Part shown: positions 8,225 to 16,800 of the stretch, piece after piece
How the letters are laid out: each line of letters opens with the position of its first letter
How positions within the stretch are numbered: the stretch's first letter is position 1
Source of the DNA: Flavobacteriaceae bacterium UBA2540
GTDB taxonomy: Bacteria > Bacteroidota > Bacteroidia > Flavobacteriales > Flavobacteriaceae
Direction: 5' to 3'
NCBI GenBank assembly: GCA_002340765.1
Contig: DDMS01000036.1
Coordinates: 1-27,717 of the forward strand
Length of the DNA stretch: 27,717 nt
Translations under genes and position numbers: made by a program
Notes under the pieces: model-generated
What the model saw: the letters and a program-made list of their open reading frames with translations, nothing else
What the model was told of the DNA's origin: nothing
Database searches by the model: none

Positions 8225-9559
8225 TCAATTCCTATTTCTAAATTCTAAAATAGCATTGTGAGGTTTCAGCGTTATCAATGGTTTGATTTCAATTGGCGTT
8301 TTCTTTTCAACAATTTCGAATTGTTCTACCAATGCAATAATCGCTAAAATCATTTCATACATGGCAAAATTATTTCCAATACACATTCTAGGGCCAGCAC
8401 CAAAAGGGAAATAGTGTTTTGAAAATTTGATGGTTTCATCCAAAAAACGCTCAGGAATAAATTCACTTGGCTGTTTCCAAAAATCGGAATGACGATGAAT
8501 TTCATAAATCGAAAACAACAAATTCGAGCCTTTTGGCAACTTCATTCCGTTGAAAGTATCTTCTTCAATATTTACACGATCCATAAAATAGGCAGGAGGA
8601 TACAAACGCATGGATTCTTCAATGACCAATTTTGTATATCGTGCATTTTTTATCCAATGCATGCAATCAGTAGATTCACTTTTGATGTTATTGATTTCAG
8701 CTAGTATTTTTGACTGTGCTTCTGGGTTTCGCGCCAACAATTCGCAGGTAAATGTGAGCGCATTAGAAGTGGTTTCATGACCAGCTGCAAACAAAATCAA
8801 TATCTCATCTACCAATTGATTTTCGTCCATGTAAGTGCCATCTTCATAGGTTGCAGTCAATAGCATGTCCAATAAATCATAATGATTGCTGTTGCTTTGC
8901 TTTCTTTCTTCGACCAATCTTTTTAAAATTGTTCTCGAATTTTCAGTCAAGTCTAAATGCTTTTTTGTTTTTCCAGAAAGGTTGAACCACCAAACCAAAA
9001 AAGGTTGCCGTAGTTCTTGTACCAACATTTTTTGAGTAGCTTCTGTGGTGTGTTGCAGTGCATCCACATCTGCCTCAGAAATGTTGATATTGAAAATAGA
9101 TTTAATCACCGTTTGAAAAGCCAAATCATTAAAAATAGGAAAAATATCCATTGGCTTTCCAGTTTTGATATTCTTTAATTCCGTTAAAATGCTTTCTTGA
9201 ATCGTATCAACCAACAATCTAAGTTGGCTTTTATGAAACGCGGGCTGAATTAATTTTCGTTGTCTTTGCCAATGTTCGCCTTCGGCAGTTAGCAATCCTT
9301 TGCCAATATATTTTGCCAAATCTTTGGTTTGGATATACGATTTTTTATAATTTTTTTGATTTTTTTGAAGCGCATGTTGTAACAATCCTGCATCTCTGCA
9401 AAATAATACCGAGTTTCCCAACCCAATTTGTAAACGAAAAATATCTCCTAAAGTGGCAAAGTTTTTGGCATGAAAAGGCAAAGGATTGTGCAAAATACCA
9501 CGTGCATGATTTAGAAACTTGAAAAAAGAAACTTCTGGAATTTTATGGGGTACACTCAT
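8225..9559 (-). CDS. Cytochrome P450
   Basis: A 444-residue haem-thiolate monooxygenase of usual length for bacterial P450s. It has no N-terminal membrane anchor, so it is probably cytosolic. Signatures in order are a helix-C WxxxR (Trp97-Arg101), the I-helix oxygen-activation motif AGHETT (259-264), the K-helix ExxR (Glu315-Arg318), a PERF-type segment (369-372, PERF) and the haem loop FPFGAGPRMCIG with proximal Cys393. No reductase or ferredoxin domain is fused and none is encoded nearby, so it depends on redox partners elsewhere. The I-helix and haem-loop spelling resemble the CYP102/CYP110/CYP4-like class that often acts on fatty acids or terpenoids, but the substrate cannot be read from sequence. 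It is monocistronic: convergent with sodC and separated from upstream genes by a 680-base gene-poor stretch. Confidence 0.93.
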   Translation of the reverse strand: MSVPHKIPEVSFFKFLNHARGILHNPLPFHAKNFATLGDIFRLQIGLGNSVLFCRDAGLLQHALQKNQKNYKKSYIQTKDLAKYIGKGLLTAEGEHWQRQRKLIQPAFHKSQLRLLVDTIQESILTELKNIKTGKPMDIFPIFNDLAFQTVIKSIFNINISEADVDALQHTTEATQKMLVQELRQPFLVWWFNLSGKTKKHLDLTENSRTILKRLVEERKQSNSNHYDLLDMLLTATYEDGTYMDENQLVDEILILFAAGHETTSNALTFTCELLARNPEAQSKILAEINNIKSESTDCMHWIKNARYTKLVIEESMRLYPPAYFMDRVNIEEDTFNGMKLPKGSNLLFSIYEIHRHSDFWKQPSEFIPERFLDETIKFSKHYFPFGAGPRMCIGNNFAMYEMILAIIALVEQFEIVEKKTPIEIKPLITLKPHNAILEFRNRN

Positions 9560-9621
9560 TTTTTATGGTATTTGCACTTTTATACAAACCTTTTTAATTA
9601 GTTTGTTCAATTTATTTCGTG

Positions 9622-9629
9622 CAAATTTA
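9622..9629 (-). promoter_or_regulatory. Probable -7 promoter box of the P450 gene
   Basis: Reading on the minus strand, TAAATTTG matches TAnnTTTG perfectly and lies about 62 bases upstream of the P450 start codon at 9559. No clear -33 TTG was found. Confidence 0.4.
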
Positions 9630-9699
9630 AGGAGATTTGATTTTTAATAGGGGAGTTTTAGGAATCCTTTTTGGGAATGTTTCTTTACATTCTAAATTT

Positions 9700-9780
9700 T
9701 CAGACACTAATCTCACGAATTCACACGAAAGCATTTGAGTAATTTGTGAAATCTTGCCTGCAGCAGGCAGGTTCGTGTAT
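9700..9780. repeat. Nested inverted-repeat intergenic element
   Basis: The arms ACACGAA (9723-9729) and TTCGTGT (9772-9778) are a perfect 7-bp inverted pair. They enclose a compact GC-rich palindrome, GCCTGC (9756-9761), A, GCAGGC (9763-9768). A second CACGAA-type word lies at 9714-9719 and a TTTGTGAAAT word between the arms. It stands out from the AT-rich surroundings and has the look of a dispersed flavobacterial intergenic repeat. That copies exist elsewhere is recollection of similar sequences, not shown here. Confidence 0.45.
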
Positions 9781-9796
9781 AAAAAAAAGCTGATTT

Positions 9797-10033
9797 TTAT
9801 TTTTTCTTAAAAAGATTCAAGCCAACAGAAATAATCAATAATACCCAAGGTGTTCCATGCAGCAACACATCAAACCAATCTTGTCCTTGCATGGCATGTT
9901 CGCCTGAAAAAGAATTTCCACCCAAAATCCATTGTATTTTTCCAACAATATGAGGTGGATTAAAAGGCGCTCAACCCAAAGTTACACTTGCTATTAAAAA
10001 TAGCGACCAATTTTTTCTAAGTTGTTCTTTCAT
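9797..10033 (-). pseudogene. Small membrane-protein gene interrupted by an in-frame TGA
   Basis: On the minus strand an ATG at 10031-10033 opens a 79-codon frame ending in TAA at 9797-9799. Codon 21 is TGA (9971-9973). Apart from that codon the frame reads as a coherent protein: a charged start MKEQLRKNW, a hydrophobic stretch up to LG, then APFNPPHIVGKIQWILGG, WFDVLLHGTPW, a second membrane segment VLLIISVGL and a basic end LFKKK. It resembles a short conserved hypothetical protein of flavobacteria; no function is known to me. TTA or TTG (Leu) to TGA would be a single-base change. A TACTTTTG box on the minus strand (10144-10151) could have been its promoter. Either a recent nonsense mutation or a sequencing error explains it. 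Confidence 0.7.
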
Positions 10034-10047
10034 GCGTATAAGTTCAA

Positions 10048-10081
10048 ATCCTATCCCCAATCCTTTCCAAAGGAAAGGGAG
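10048..10081. repeat. Hairpin repeat, left copy of an inverted pair
   Basis: It contains a perfect stem CCTTTCC (10062-10068), loop AAA, GGAAAGG (10072-10078), preceded by ATCCTATCC. The same layout occurs in opposite orientation at 10199-10232, so the two copies form an inverted pair about 120 bases apart. This type of GGAAGG/CCTTCC hairpin with a flanking TAGGATAGGAT word is, as far as I recall, a frequent intergenic repeat in flavobacteria. Confidence 0.6.
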
Positions 10082-10143
10082 TAAGACGCTGATTTATATT
10101 GAAATAGTTTTATAAATTACAATTCCTCTTTTCATCTATCTAA

Positions 10144-10151
10144 CAAAAGTA
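10144..10151 (-). promoter_or_regulatory. Possible -7 box of the interrupted small membrane gene
   Basis: On the minus strand the bases read TACTTTTG, a perfect TAnnTTTG, about 110 bases upstream of the ATG at 10033. No good -33 element was seen. Confidence 0.3.
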
Positions 10152-10198
10152 AATTTATAATTATTATTGAATATTTTAGTGTTTTAAGAATTTAAAAG

Positions 10199-10232
10199 TC
10201 CTTCCCTTTGGGAAGGATTTAGGATAGGATTA
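10199..10232 (-). terminator. Hairpin repeat, right copy; probable terminator of the Porin_10-type gene
   Basis: A perfect 8-bp stem, TCCTTCCC (10199-10206), loop TTT, GGGAAGGA (10210-10217), is followed by ATTTAGGATAGGAT. On the minus strand it starts about 10 bases after the porin stop codon and is followed by CTTTT, so it can act as an intrinsic terminator. It is the inverted counterpart of the element at 10048-10081. Confidence 0.6.
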
Positions 10233-10240
10233 TGGGCTAT

Positions 10241-12211
10241 TTATATAAACCAATTCCAAACCAATCCAAAACGAATGGTCATGTCACGAAACGGATAATT
10301 GGGTGCTGAAAAATAGTTTTTTGATGAAAATCCTGAGGTAACATTGTCTATCTTAAAATAAATTCGTGTTCTTCGCACTTGTGCATTGAAAAAAACATCT
10401 ACCGTTGGAAATCCAATTTCTTCCGTATTTTGGAGTTTAAATTCTGCCAACAACGGATTGTAAGCATTCATTTTGTATTTGGTAAAATACTTGAAAGTTG
10501 CCCCAATATTCACCAACATCGGTTTTCCTTTAAACCAATAATCTGTGTAGTAAAACGTGTTTCTGGTCACAAACTCTGGCACCCTAAAAACCGAGCTTCC
10601 ACTAGATACATTCTGATACATGACAGTGTTGTCCAAAGCCAATTTCCAATATCGAAATTCACGATTTGCTTTTACTTTTAAATAGGTAATTTGATTTCCA
10701 AATTGTTGAGGAGTGTTGTTTTCATCAAAATAGGTATAGTTATCAATATTGGTGAAATTCACACAAGCATTCAACCATTTAGAATCAATGGCAAATCCTA
10801 AATCCCTAGTATTGATGTTGCTGAAATTATTTTCCCAATTATAATCATCATAACTACTTTGGTGCAGTAATGTGTTGAAATTGGGAGATTTCGAATTCAA
10901 TAACAAACTTCCTGTAATGGTATAAAGACTGTCTTTTTGATAAACGGCTTCACCTCTCAAGAAATTTCCTGACAATCTACTCGAACCTGGCGTTAAAGAT
11001 GCTGCTGCATTTAGTTTGAATTTTTTCAGGCGAACATTCCAATCTGCGCCAAAAGAAAGGGCGTTTCCGTCAAAATTTGTATTAACGAAGTTGCTATTTG
11101 TATTCAAAATGGTGTCATAACCGTACGAAAATTTTGTTAAATTGATTTTCGCTTTGAACTGTCCCAACACATATTTCGAGTTGAATTCTAGATTCAATTC
11201 GTTGTCAACAATTTTACTGATAGCGTCCCTGTTAGTCGCACTGGTAGCATTCGAATTTCCGAAAATTGCGGTGGTATTTGTGCCTTGAGTAAACTGATAA
11301 CTTTTTGTTTCACTGGTAAAAACATGACCAATTTTAATATTACCAAAATCTCGATCATTTAAAGTATCTCTGCTCGAAAGCAATTTATAACTATGATCTA
11401 TATATGCTCTGCTACCATCAAACTGACTTTCGGCATCATTCAAATTCACATCCAAGCGCGAACGTTGTTCAAAGTTTGGATTTTCATCAATAAAATTTTG
11501 CAAAGCACTTTCAGTCAATCCACCATTTTCATGATGAAAAAAATCTTGCGAAGCAACATGACCTCTTATTTCGTATTGGTTTTCCATTGTTCGATACTGA
11601 AAAGCACCTCTAAAATTTCCATTACTCACAAGTGCTCTTCTATAAGCTCCCAAAGAGCGAAGTCCTTTATAGGACACGGAAACATTCAATCTTTTAGAAA
11701 AATTCAACGTGAAAATGGCATCCACCACTTGTCCTTGTTGCAGTCCTGTTTTGTAAGTAATTTCGGTTGTTGGTGTTGGAACCTCATAATATTTAATCTC
11801 ATCAATTTCTAAATAACTCACTTGTTTTGCGCGAAAACCAAGGTCTGGAAAACGATTCAAGTTGCTAAAACTATACCCTAAACTATTGAACGTTTGTCCT
11901 TGATTGTGGAAAGCAAGCAACTCGAAATTATCTTTTCGCAAGTAATTGAAAATGTATTCTTTTTTGATAGAAAGTGTGGTATCGATATATGCAGTATCGC
12001 GTTTGTGAGAGAAAATTTTATAATCTGTATATTTTGTTTTTCCTGATAAAATTACTTTTGTGGAACCTTTATTTGTCAGGGTATCAATCATGCCATCCAT
12101 GCCAATGGTATTATTTCCAAAACTTTCACTTCCACTTAATTTTCGCTGTGAATACAAGGAATGTATCATGAAAATAAGTAGTAAAAAAGAATAAACTATT
12201 TTTTGATTCAT
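10241..12211 (-). CDS. Putative outer-membrane porin (Porin_10-type)
   Basis: About 656 residues from the chosen start. The frame stays open further upstream to 12304, but ATG at 12209-12211 gives a proper signal peptide (MNQKIVYSFLLLIFMIHSLYSQ) and follows a promoter-like box, so it is preferred. The mature part is rich in alternating hydrophobic/polar segments with many Asn, Tyr, Phe and Ser, as in long transmembrane beta-barrels. It ends with aromatic residues, ...LVWNWFI, consistent with an outer-membrane insertion signal. It resembles the Bacteroidota family annotated as putative porin (Pfam Porin_10). No plug domain or TonB box was seen, so it is not a TonB-dependent receptor. It is divergent from rnhB, an arrangement that I believe recurs in flavobacteria. 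Substrate unknown. Confidence 0.75.
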   Translation of the reverse strand: MNQKIVYSFLLLIFMIHSLYSQRKLSGSESFGNNTIGMDGMIDTLTNKGSTKVILSGKTKYTDYKIFSHKRDTAYIDTTLSIKKEYIFNYLRKDNFELLAFHNQGQTFNSLGYSFSNLNRFPDLGFRAKQVSYLEIDEIKYYEVPTPTTEITYKTGLQQGQVVDAIFTLNFSKRLNVSVSYKGLRSLGAYRRALVSNGNFRGAFQYRTMENQYEIRGHVASQDFFHHENGGLTESALQNFIDENPNFEQRSRLDVNLNDAESQFDGSRAYIDHSYKLLSSRDTLNDRDFGNIKIGHVFTSETKSYQFTQGTNTTAIFGNSNATSATNRDAISKIVDNELNLEFNSKYVLGQFKAKINLTKFSYGYDTILNTNSNFVNTNFDGNALSFGADWNVRLKKFKLNAAASLTPGSSRLSGNFLRGEAVYQKDSLYTITGSLLLNSKSPNFNTLLHQSSYDDYNWENNFSNINTRDLGFAIDSKWLNACVNFTNIDNYTYFDENNTPQQFGNQITYLKVKANREFRYWKLALDNTVMYQNVSSGSSVFRVPEFVTRNTFYYTDYWFKGKPMLVNIGATFKYFTKYKMNAYNPLLAEFKLQNTEEIGFPTVDVFFNAQVRRTRIYFKIDNVTSGFSSKNYFSAPNYPFRDMTIRFGLVWNWFI

Positions 12212-12229
12212 ATTGAATTTAAACAGCGA

Positions 12230-12237
12230 CAAATGTA
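12230..12237 (-). promoter_or_regulatory. Probable -7 promoter box of the porin gene
   Basis: On the minus strand TACATTTG fits TAnnTTTG exactly, 18 bases upstream of the start codon at 12211. This supports the shorter start for the porin rather than the upstream ATG at 12304. Confidence 0.5.
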
Positions 12238-12294
12238 AAATAATAAAACGAAAATAATTACCTTTAATTTTTACGAAATATGTTAATTTGTAAA

Positions 12295-12894
12295 ATGTTA
12301 GCAATTAATTTTAGCGGTTTTTCTTTAGAAGTTGGCACTGATGAGGCCGGAAGAGGTTGCTTAGCAGGCCCTGTTGTGGCTGCAGCTGTGATATTGCCCG
12401 CTGATTTTTCTCATCCTTTTTTGAATGATTCCAAGCAATTATCCGAAAAAAAGCGACAAGAATTGCGACTAATCATTGAGGAAAATGCAACTGCTTTTGC
12501 AGTTTCATTTGTTTGGCAGGACGAAATTGACAAAATTAATATTCTGCAAGCCTCTATCACAGCCATGCATCGCGCAATTGATGCACTAAAAATCACGCCC
12601 GAATTTATCATTGTTGATGGCAATAAGTTCCGAAAGTACCAACAAATTCAGCATCAAACCATTGTAAAAGGAGATTCAAAATACCTGAGCATTGCAGCAG
12701 CTTCCATCTTAGCAAAAACCTATAGAGATGAGTATATGGAGAAAATTCATCAGGAATTTCCAAACTACTTTTGGGGTAAAAACAAAGGATATCCAACCAT
12801 TGACCATAGAAATGCAATCCGTGAATTTGGTGCAACCATTCATCATAGAAAAACGTTTAAATTATTGCCTGAGCAATTGAAATTGGAAATTTGA
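12295..12894 (+). CDS. rnhB: Ribonuclease HII
   Basis: About 199 residues, usual for RNase HII, which cuts RNA strands in RNA-DNA hybrids and removes misincorporated ribonucleotides. The start is uncertain. ATG at 12295 gives MLAINFSGFSLEVGTDEAG, close to where family members begin, while an ATG at 12280 would add MLICK. Counting from 12280, the metal-binding acidic residues are Asp21 and Glu22 in GTDEAGRGCLAGP, Asp113 in IIVDGN, and Asp150 in KTYRDEYM. The GRG substrate loop and the KGDSKYLSIAAASILAKTYRD segment are intact. The gene is divergent from the porin and converges on lipB. A weak TACCTTTA box at 12259-12266 (one mismatch) could be its promoter. Confidence 0.95.
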   Translation: MLAINFSGFSLEVGTDEAGRGCLAGPVVAAAVILPADFSHPFLNDSKQLSEKKRQELRLIIEENATAFAVSFVWQDEIDKINILQASITAMHRAIDALKITPEFIIVDGNKFRKYQQIQHQTIVKGDSKYLSIAAASILAKTYRDEYMEKIHQEFPNYFWGKNKGYPTIDHRNAIREFGATIHHRKTFKLLPEQLKLEI

Positions 12895-12900
12895 TTTTAG

Positions 12901-12953
12901 GATGATTGAAATGTTAGCAACCTATCAATCATCTCACTTTCAATGTAAAGTGA
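12901..12953. terminator. Two adjacent hairpins between convergent rnhB and lipB
   Basis: The first is a perfect 9-bp inverted repeat, GATGATTGA (12901-12909) with TCAATCATC (12925-12933) and a 15-base loop. The second follows immediately: TCACTTT (12934-12940) with AAAGTGA (12947-12953) and a 6-base loop. They lie just after the rnhB stop. Neither has a long T run on the plus strand, so termination is plausible but not certain; they could also stabilise mRNA 3' ends. Confidence 0.45.
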
Positions 12954-13056
12954 AATTTAGTCTAAGCATAGAAGTTTAAGCGCCAACTTTGTCGCAAATG
13001 GTTTAGACCTCTTATTTTTAGTATGTGACTTTTTTAGATTTCTTTTTGATCTCAAG

Positions 13057-13084
13057 TTTTCTCTTGCTTCTTTTCTCTTGCTTC
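13057..13084. repeat. Tandem duplication of a 14-mer downstream of lipB
   Basis: The 14-mer TTTTCTCTTGCTTC occurs twice in direct tandem (13057-13070 and 13071-13084), just beyond the lipB stop codon at 13093-13095. On the lipB strand this is a purine-rich GAAGCAAGAGAAAA array. Probably a slippage-generated intergenic repeat; no function is evident. Confidence 0.6.
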
Positions 13085-13092
13085 TTTCCTCT

Positions 13093-13812
13093 TTATTCAA
13101 TCAATTCCCAATTATCACAAAACTCTTCCACCTCAAAAAGCTGCATAAAATGCTTTAATATCAGTTCTTTAACTTCTGAAATGTTTACTTTTTTTCCCAA
13201 TTCCACTTCCATAGAAGTCACTGCTTTTCCACGAATGCCACAAGGAATGATATTGTCAAAATAACCCAAATCAACATTCGCATTTAATGCAAAGCCATGC
13301 ATCGTTACCCAGCGTGAGGAACGAATGCCCATAGCACAAATTTTTCGCACAAATGGCGTGCCTAGATCTAGCCAAACTCCTGTTTCGCCTGGGCTTCTTT
13401 CGCCTTGTAGGCCAAAATCAGCTAAGGTTAAAATGATGGTTTCTTCTAACAAACGAAGGTATTTGTGAATGTCTGTGAAAAAATTTTCCAAATCTAAAAT
13501 AGGATAGCCTACAATTTGCCCAGGTCCATGATAGGTAATATCTCCTCCACGATTTATCTTGTAAAAAGTAGCACCTTTTGCCGCTAATTGTAATTCGTTT
13601 AAGAGCAAATTACTCAAATCCCCACTTTTTCCAAGGGTATACACATGTGGATGTTCTACAAATAAAAAGTGGTTTTGGGTACTTTTTTGAAGTTGATTTT
13701 TACGGTTTTCGGTTTTTGTAGCAACGATTTCTTCAAGCAATTGAGATTGATACTCCCACACTTCTTTATAGTCTTTAAAACCAAGGTCTTTTAATTGTAT
13801 TTTTCTGTTCAT
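13093..13812 (-). CDS. lipB: Octanoyl-[acyl carrier protein]:protein N-octanoyltransferase LipB
   Basis: A 239-residue LipB, normal length. It transfers octanoate from acyl carrier protein to lipoyl domains, the first step of lipoate assembly in the cytoplasm. The cofactor-transferase fold signatures are clear: the glycine-rich GGDITYHGPGQ (89-99), conserved Lys157 in VRKICAMGIR, MHGFALN (171-177), and the nucleophile Cys191 in IIPCGIRGKAVTS. Both catalytic residues (Lys and Cys) are present. It is transcribed alone from a promoter region shared back to back with the secreted metalloprotease gene, and converges on rnhB. No lipA lies in this window. Confidence 0.96.
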   Translation of the reverse strand: MNRKIQLKDLGFKDYKEVWEYQSQLLEEIVATKTENRKNQLQKSTQNHFLFVEHPHVYTLGKSGDLSNLLLNELQLAAKGATFYKINRGGDITYHGPGQIVGYPILDLENFFTDIHKYLRLLEETIILTLADFGLQGERSPGETGVWLDLGTPFVRKICAMGIRSSRWVTMHGFALNANVDLGYFDNIIPCGIRGKAVTSMEVELGKKVNISEVKELILKHFMQLFEVEEFCDNWELIE

Positions 13813-13824
13813 AATTTAACAATG

Positions 13825-13832
13825 CAAAGTTA
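13825..13832 (-). promoter_or_regulatory. Probable -7 promoter box of lipB
   Basis: On the minus strand TAACTTTG is a perfect TAnnTTTG match, 12 bases before the lipB start at 13812, implying a very short leader. It lies 10 bases from the opposing metalloprotease box. Confidence 0.45.
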
Positions 13833-13842
13833 ATTAATTCCT

Positions 13843-13850
13843 TATATTTG
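13843..13850 (+). promoter_or_regulatory. Probable -7 promoter box of the metalloprotease gene
   Basis: TATATTTG fits TAnnTTTG exactly, 29 bases before ATG 13880. No strong -33 TTG was seen. It is back to back with the lipB box, so the two RNA polymerase footprints would overlap. Confidence 0.5.
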
Positions 13851-13879
13851 GGAGTTTAATAAGACTTAAAATTGTCGTA

Positions 13880-16800
13880 ATGAAATTCAATTACTCCTAT
13901 TTTTTATTTGTGTTTTTTTTATTTTCAGTACTTTCTATCAATTCTCAAAAACTTTGGAAAGAGTTAAAATCTATAGATGAAGTTTCAAATAATAAAAAAT
14001 TATACAAAAAAGAGCATTTCCCAAAAGAGTATGTATTAGTTTCTTTAGATTTAGATTTATTTAAAAATTCCTATGGATTAAAAGCAAAAACAACCAATCA
14101 AATTATTGAATTACCTGATGCAAATGGAAATTTAAAAAGATTTTCAATAAAAGAAACCTCTAATTTTGAAGTTGGATTACAGCAAAAATTTCCAGAAATA
14201 ACATCTTTTTCAGCTAAAGGGATTGATGACGAAACTGCATTTGCTAAAATTAGTTTGGGCACAGATGGATTTCATGCATTGATTTTTTCAGGAACACAAG
14301 AAACCGTTTACATTGATCCATACACAAAAGACAATAAATTATACTTAGTTTACAAAAGAAGCAGCTTAAGTGCCGAAGAAAAAGATTTTAAATGTTTGGT
14401 TGAAGAAACAAGCACAAAAACTACTTTTTCGCCTCTGCAATTTCTAAAAAATCCTAATGATGGTAAATTACGAACTTATAGACTAGCCTTAGTTTGTAGC
14501 GGAGAATATGCCGATTTTCATTTGGGCCCAAATCAACAAAATATTCCGTCAACAGCAACTGACCAAGTAAAAAAAGCAGCTGTATTATCCGCAATGAACA
14601 CTACAATGACAAGAATTAATGCTGTTTATGAAAAAGATTTATCTGTGAAATTGATTTTAGTTGAAGATAACGACAAACTCATTTTTTTAGATAAAACTAC
14701 TGACAATATTACAGATTTTGATCCTAATAAGATGCTGAATGAGGTTCAGTCTAAATGTGATAATTTGATTGGAGATGCAAATTATGATATGGGCCATATT
14801 TTTAGTATTGGTGGAGATGGTTTGGCGGGTTTAGGTGTTGTTTGTGTTTCAGGTCAAAAAGGACGTGGAGTTACAGGACGTTCTTCGCCAGTAGGAGATG
14901 CCTATGATATTGATTTTGTGATTCACGAAATGGGACATCAGTTTGGTGCAAATCATACACAAAATAACAATTGTAATCGAAATAATTCAACTGCAATTGA
15001 ACCAGGAAGTGCTTCAACAATTATGGGGTATGGGGGAATTTGTCCTCCAAATGTTCAAGGGCAAAGTGATGATTATTTTCATTCGGTGAGTATTGCTGAA
15101 ATGTGGGATATCATTACAACATCTGCCACTTGTGCAGCAATTACTAACACCAACAATTCTGCACCAACAGCCAATGCAGGCTTGGATTATGCTATTCCAA
15201 AATCCACGCCTTTTAAATTAATAGGGACTGCAGCTGATGCAAATGGAATGGGTTCGTTAACTTATAATTGGGAACAATTGGACAAAGAAGTTGGTACAAT
15301 GCCTCCATTGGAGACAAATTCAACAGGGCCAATGTTTCGCTCATTGCCCTCAAAAACAACACCTACACGATTTTTTCCTGATATAACAACGGTTATTGCC
15401 GGAAATGGCAGCATAGGAAGTACTTGGGAACGCATTCCATCTGTTGCAAGAGAGCTTAATTTCTCGTTTACAGTAAGAGACAATCATATAGGTGGAGGTG
15501 GTTTGGCAAGAGACGATATGAAAGTAATGATAGTTGATGCAGCTCCTTTTGAAGTTATTTCTCAAAATTCATTGGTGACTTGGAATACAGGAACAACGCA
15601 AACTGTAACTTGGGAGAGAGGAACTTCTCATCAAAGCCCTATAAATTGTGTATTGGTAAACATCAAATTGTCAATTGATGGTGGACTTACATTTCCAATC
15701 ACTTTGAAAGCAAATACAGCAAATGACGGCTCTGAAACTGTTATTGTACCAAATAATCCTACAACATCTGCAAGAATTATGGTGGAAGCTGCTGATAATA
15801 TTTTTTACAATATCAATACCACAAATTTCGAGATTATTTCTACAGTTCCCACTTTTGTAATTACAGATGTTAATGGAACCCAAGCAGCTTGTAATACTGG
15901 AAATCAATCTGTAAATTTTACTCTAAATTTTGATTTTGTAAATGGTTTTTCTGAAACGGTTTCGCTTTCAGCAACAGGTCAGCCTTCAGGTTCATCAGTA
16001 AGTTTTAGTCCAAATACCATCAATGCAGATGGAAATGTAGTGATGACAGTTTCTAATTTTAGCGGAGTTTCTGCACAAGATTACACTATTGTTGTTACCG
16101 GAAATAGTACCTCAATCAATAAAAATTTGAATGTCCCTCTCAAAATCACATCCTCAGTTTTTGGTAAAATCACCTTAAGTTCACCACAAAATAATGCTAC
16201 TGAAGTTCCATTAAGTCAGCAATTACAATGGGTTGCAGTTACAAATGCAACTTCTTATGATGTGCAAATTGCTACGGATGTTAATTTTACAAACATTGTT
16301 TCTTCAGGAAACGTAACAACAAATTCTTACACATCCACAAATTTGGCAGGAACAACCCAATATTTTTGGAGAATAAAACCAAAAAACACTTGTGGAGAAG
16401 GTACTTTTTCTAATATATTTTCATTTACTACTATCAATCCAACCTATTGTTCATCCACTTTTACTGATGAAGTTGGTGGAAAAGAATATATTTCCAATGT
16501 AACTTTCAATACTATCAATAACAATTCAGGCAATAATATGTCAGGTGGTTATGAAGATTTTACAGCAATTTCTACCAATGTTAAAAGAGGAGATGCTCAT
16601 TCAATTTCGGTAACGTTAGATCCTGATGGATATCAAGACCATGTGTATGTTTTTATTGACTGGAATCAAGATTTTGTATTTGACAATGCTACAGAAAGGT
16701 ATTCTTTAGGAACAATTTCTGGGCTTATTGGGACTGCAACTGGTTCTATTACAGTGCCAAACGATGCTCGTTTTGGTTCTACAAGAATGCGCGTAATTAT

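Noticed and set aside
11393..11812. Plus-strand 139-codon frame inside the porin gene
   Set aside because: Antisense shadow of the porin; no motif, signal or upstream promoter-like box that would support it.
12212..12304. N-terminal extension of the porin frame upstream of 12211, up to an ATG at 12304
   Set aside because: The extra 31 residues would place the signal peptide inside the protein and overlap the rnhB start; the promoter-like box at 12230-12237 lies within it.
13025..13264. Plus-strand open frame with a hydrophobic start
   Set aside because: It overlaps lipB in antisense, its start is produced by the pyrimidine-rich 14-mer repeat, and it has no recognisable domain.
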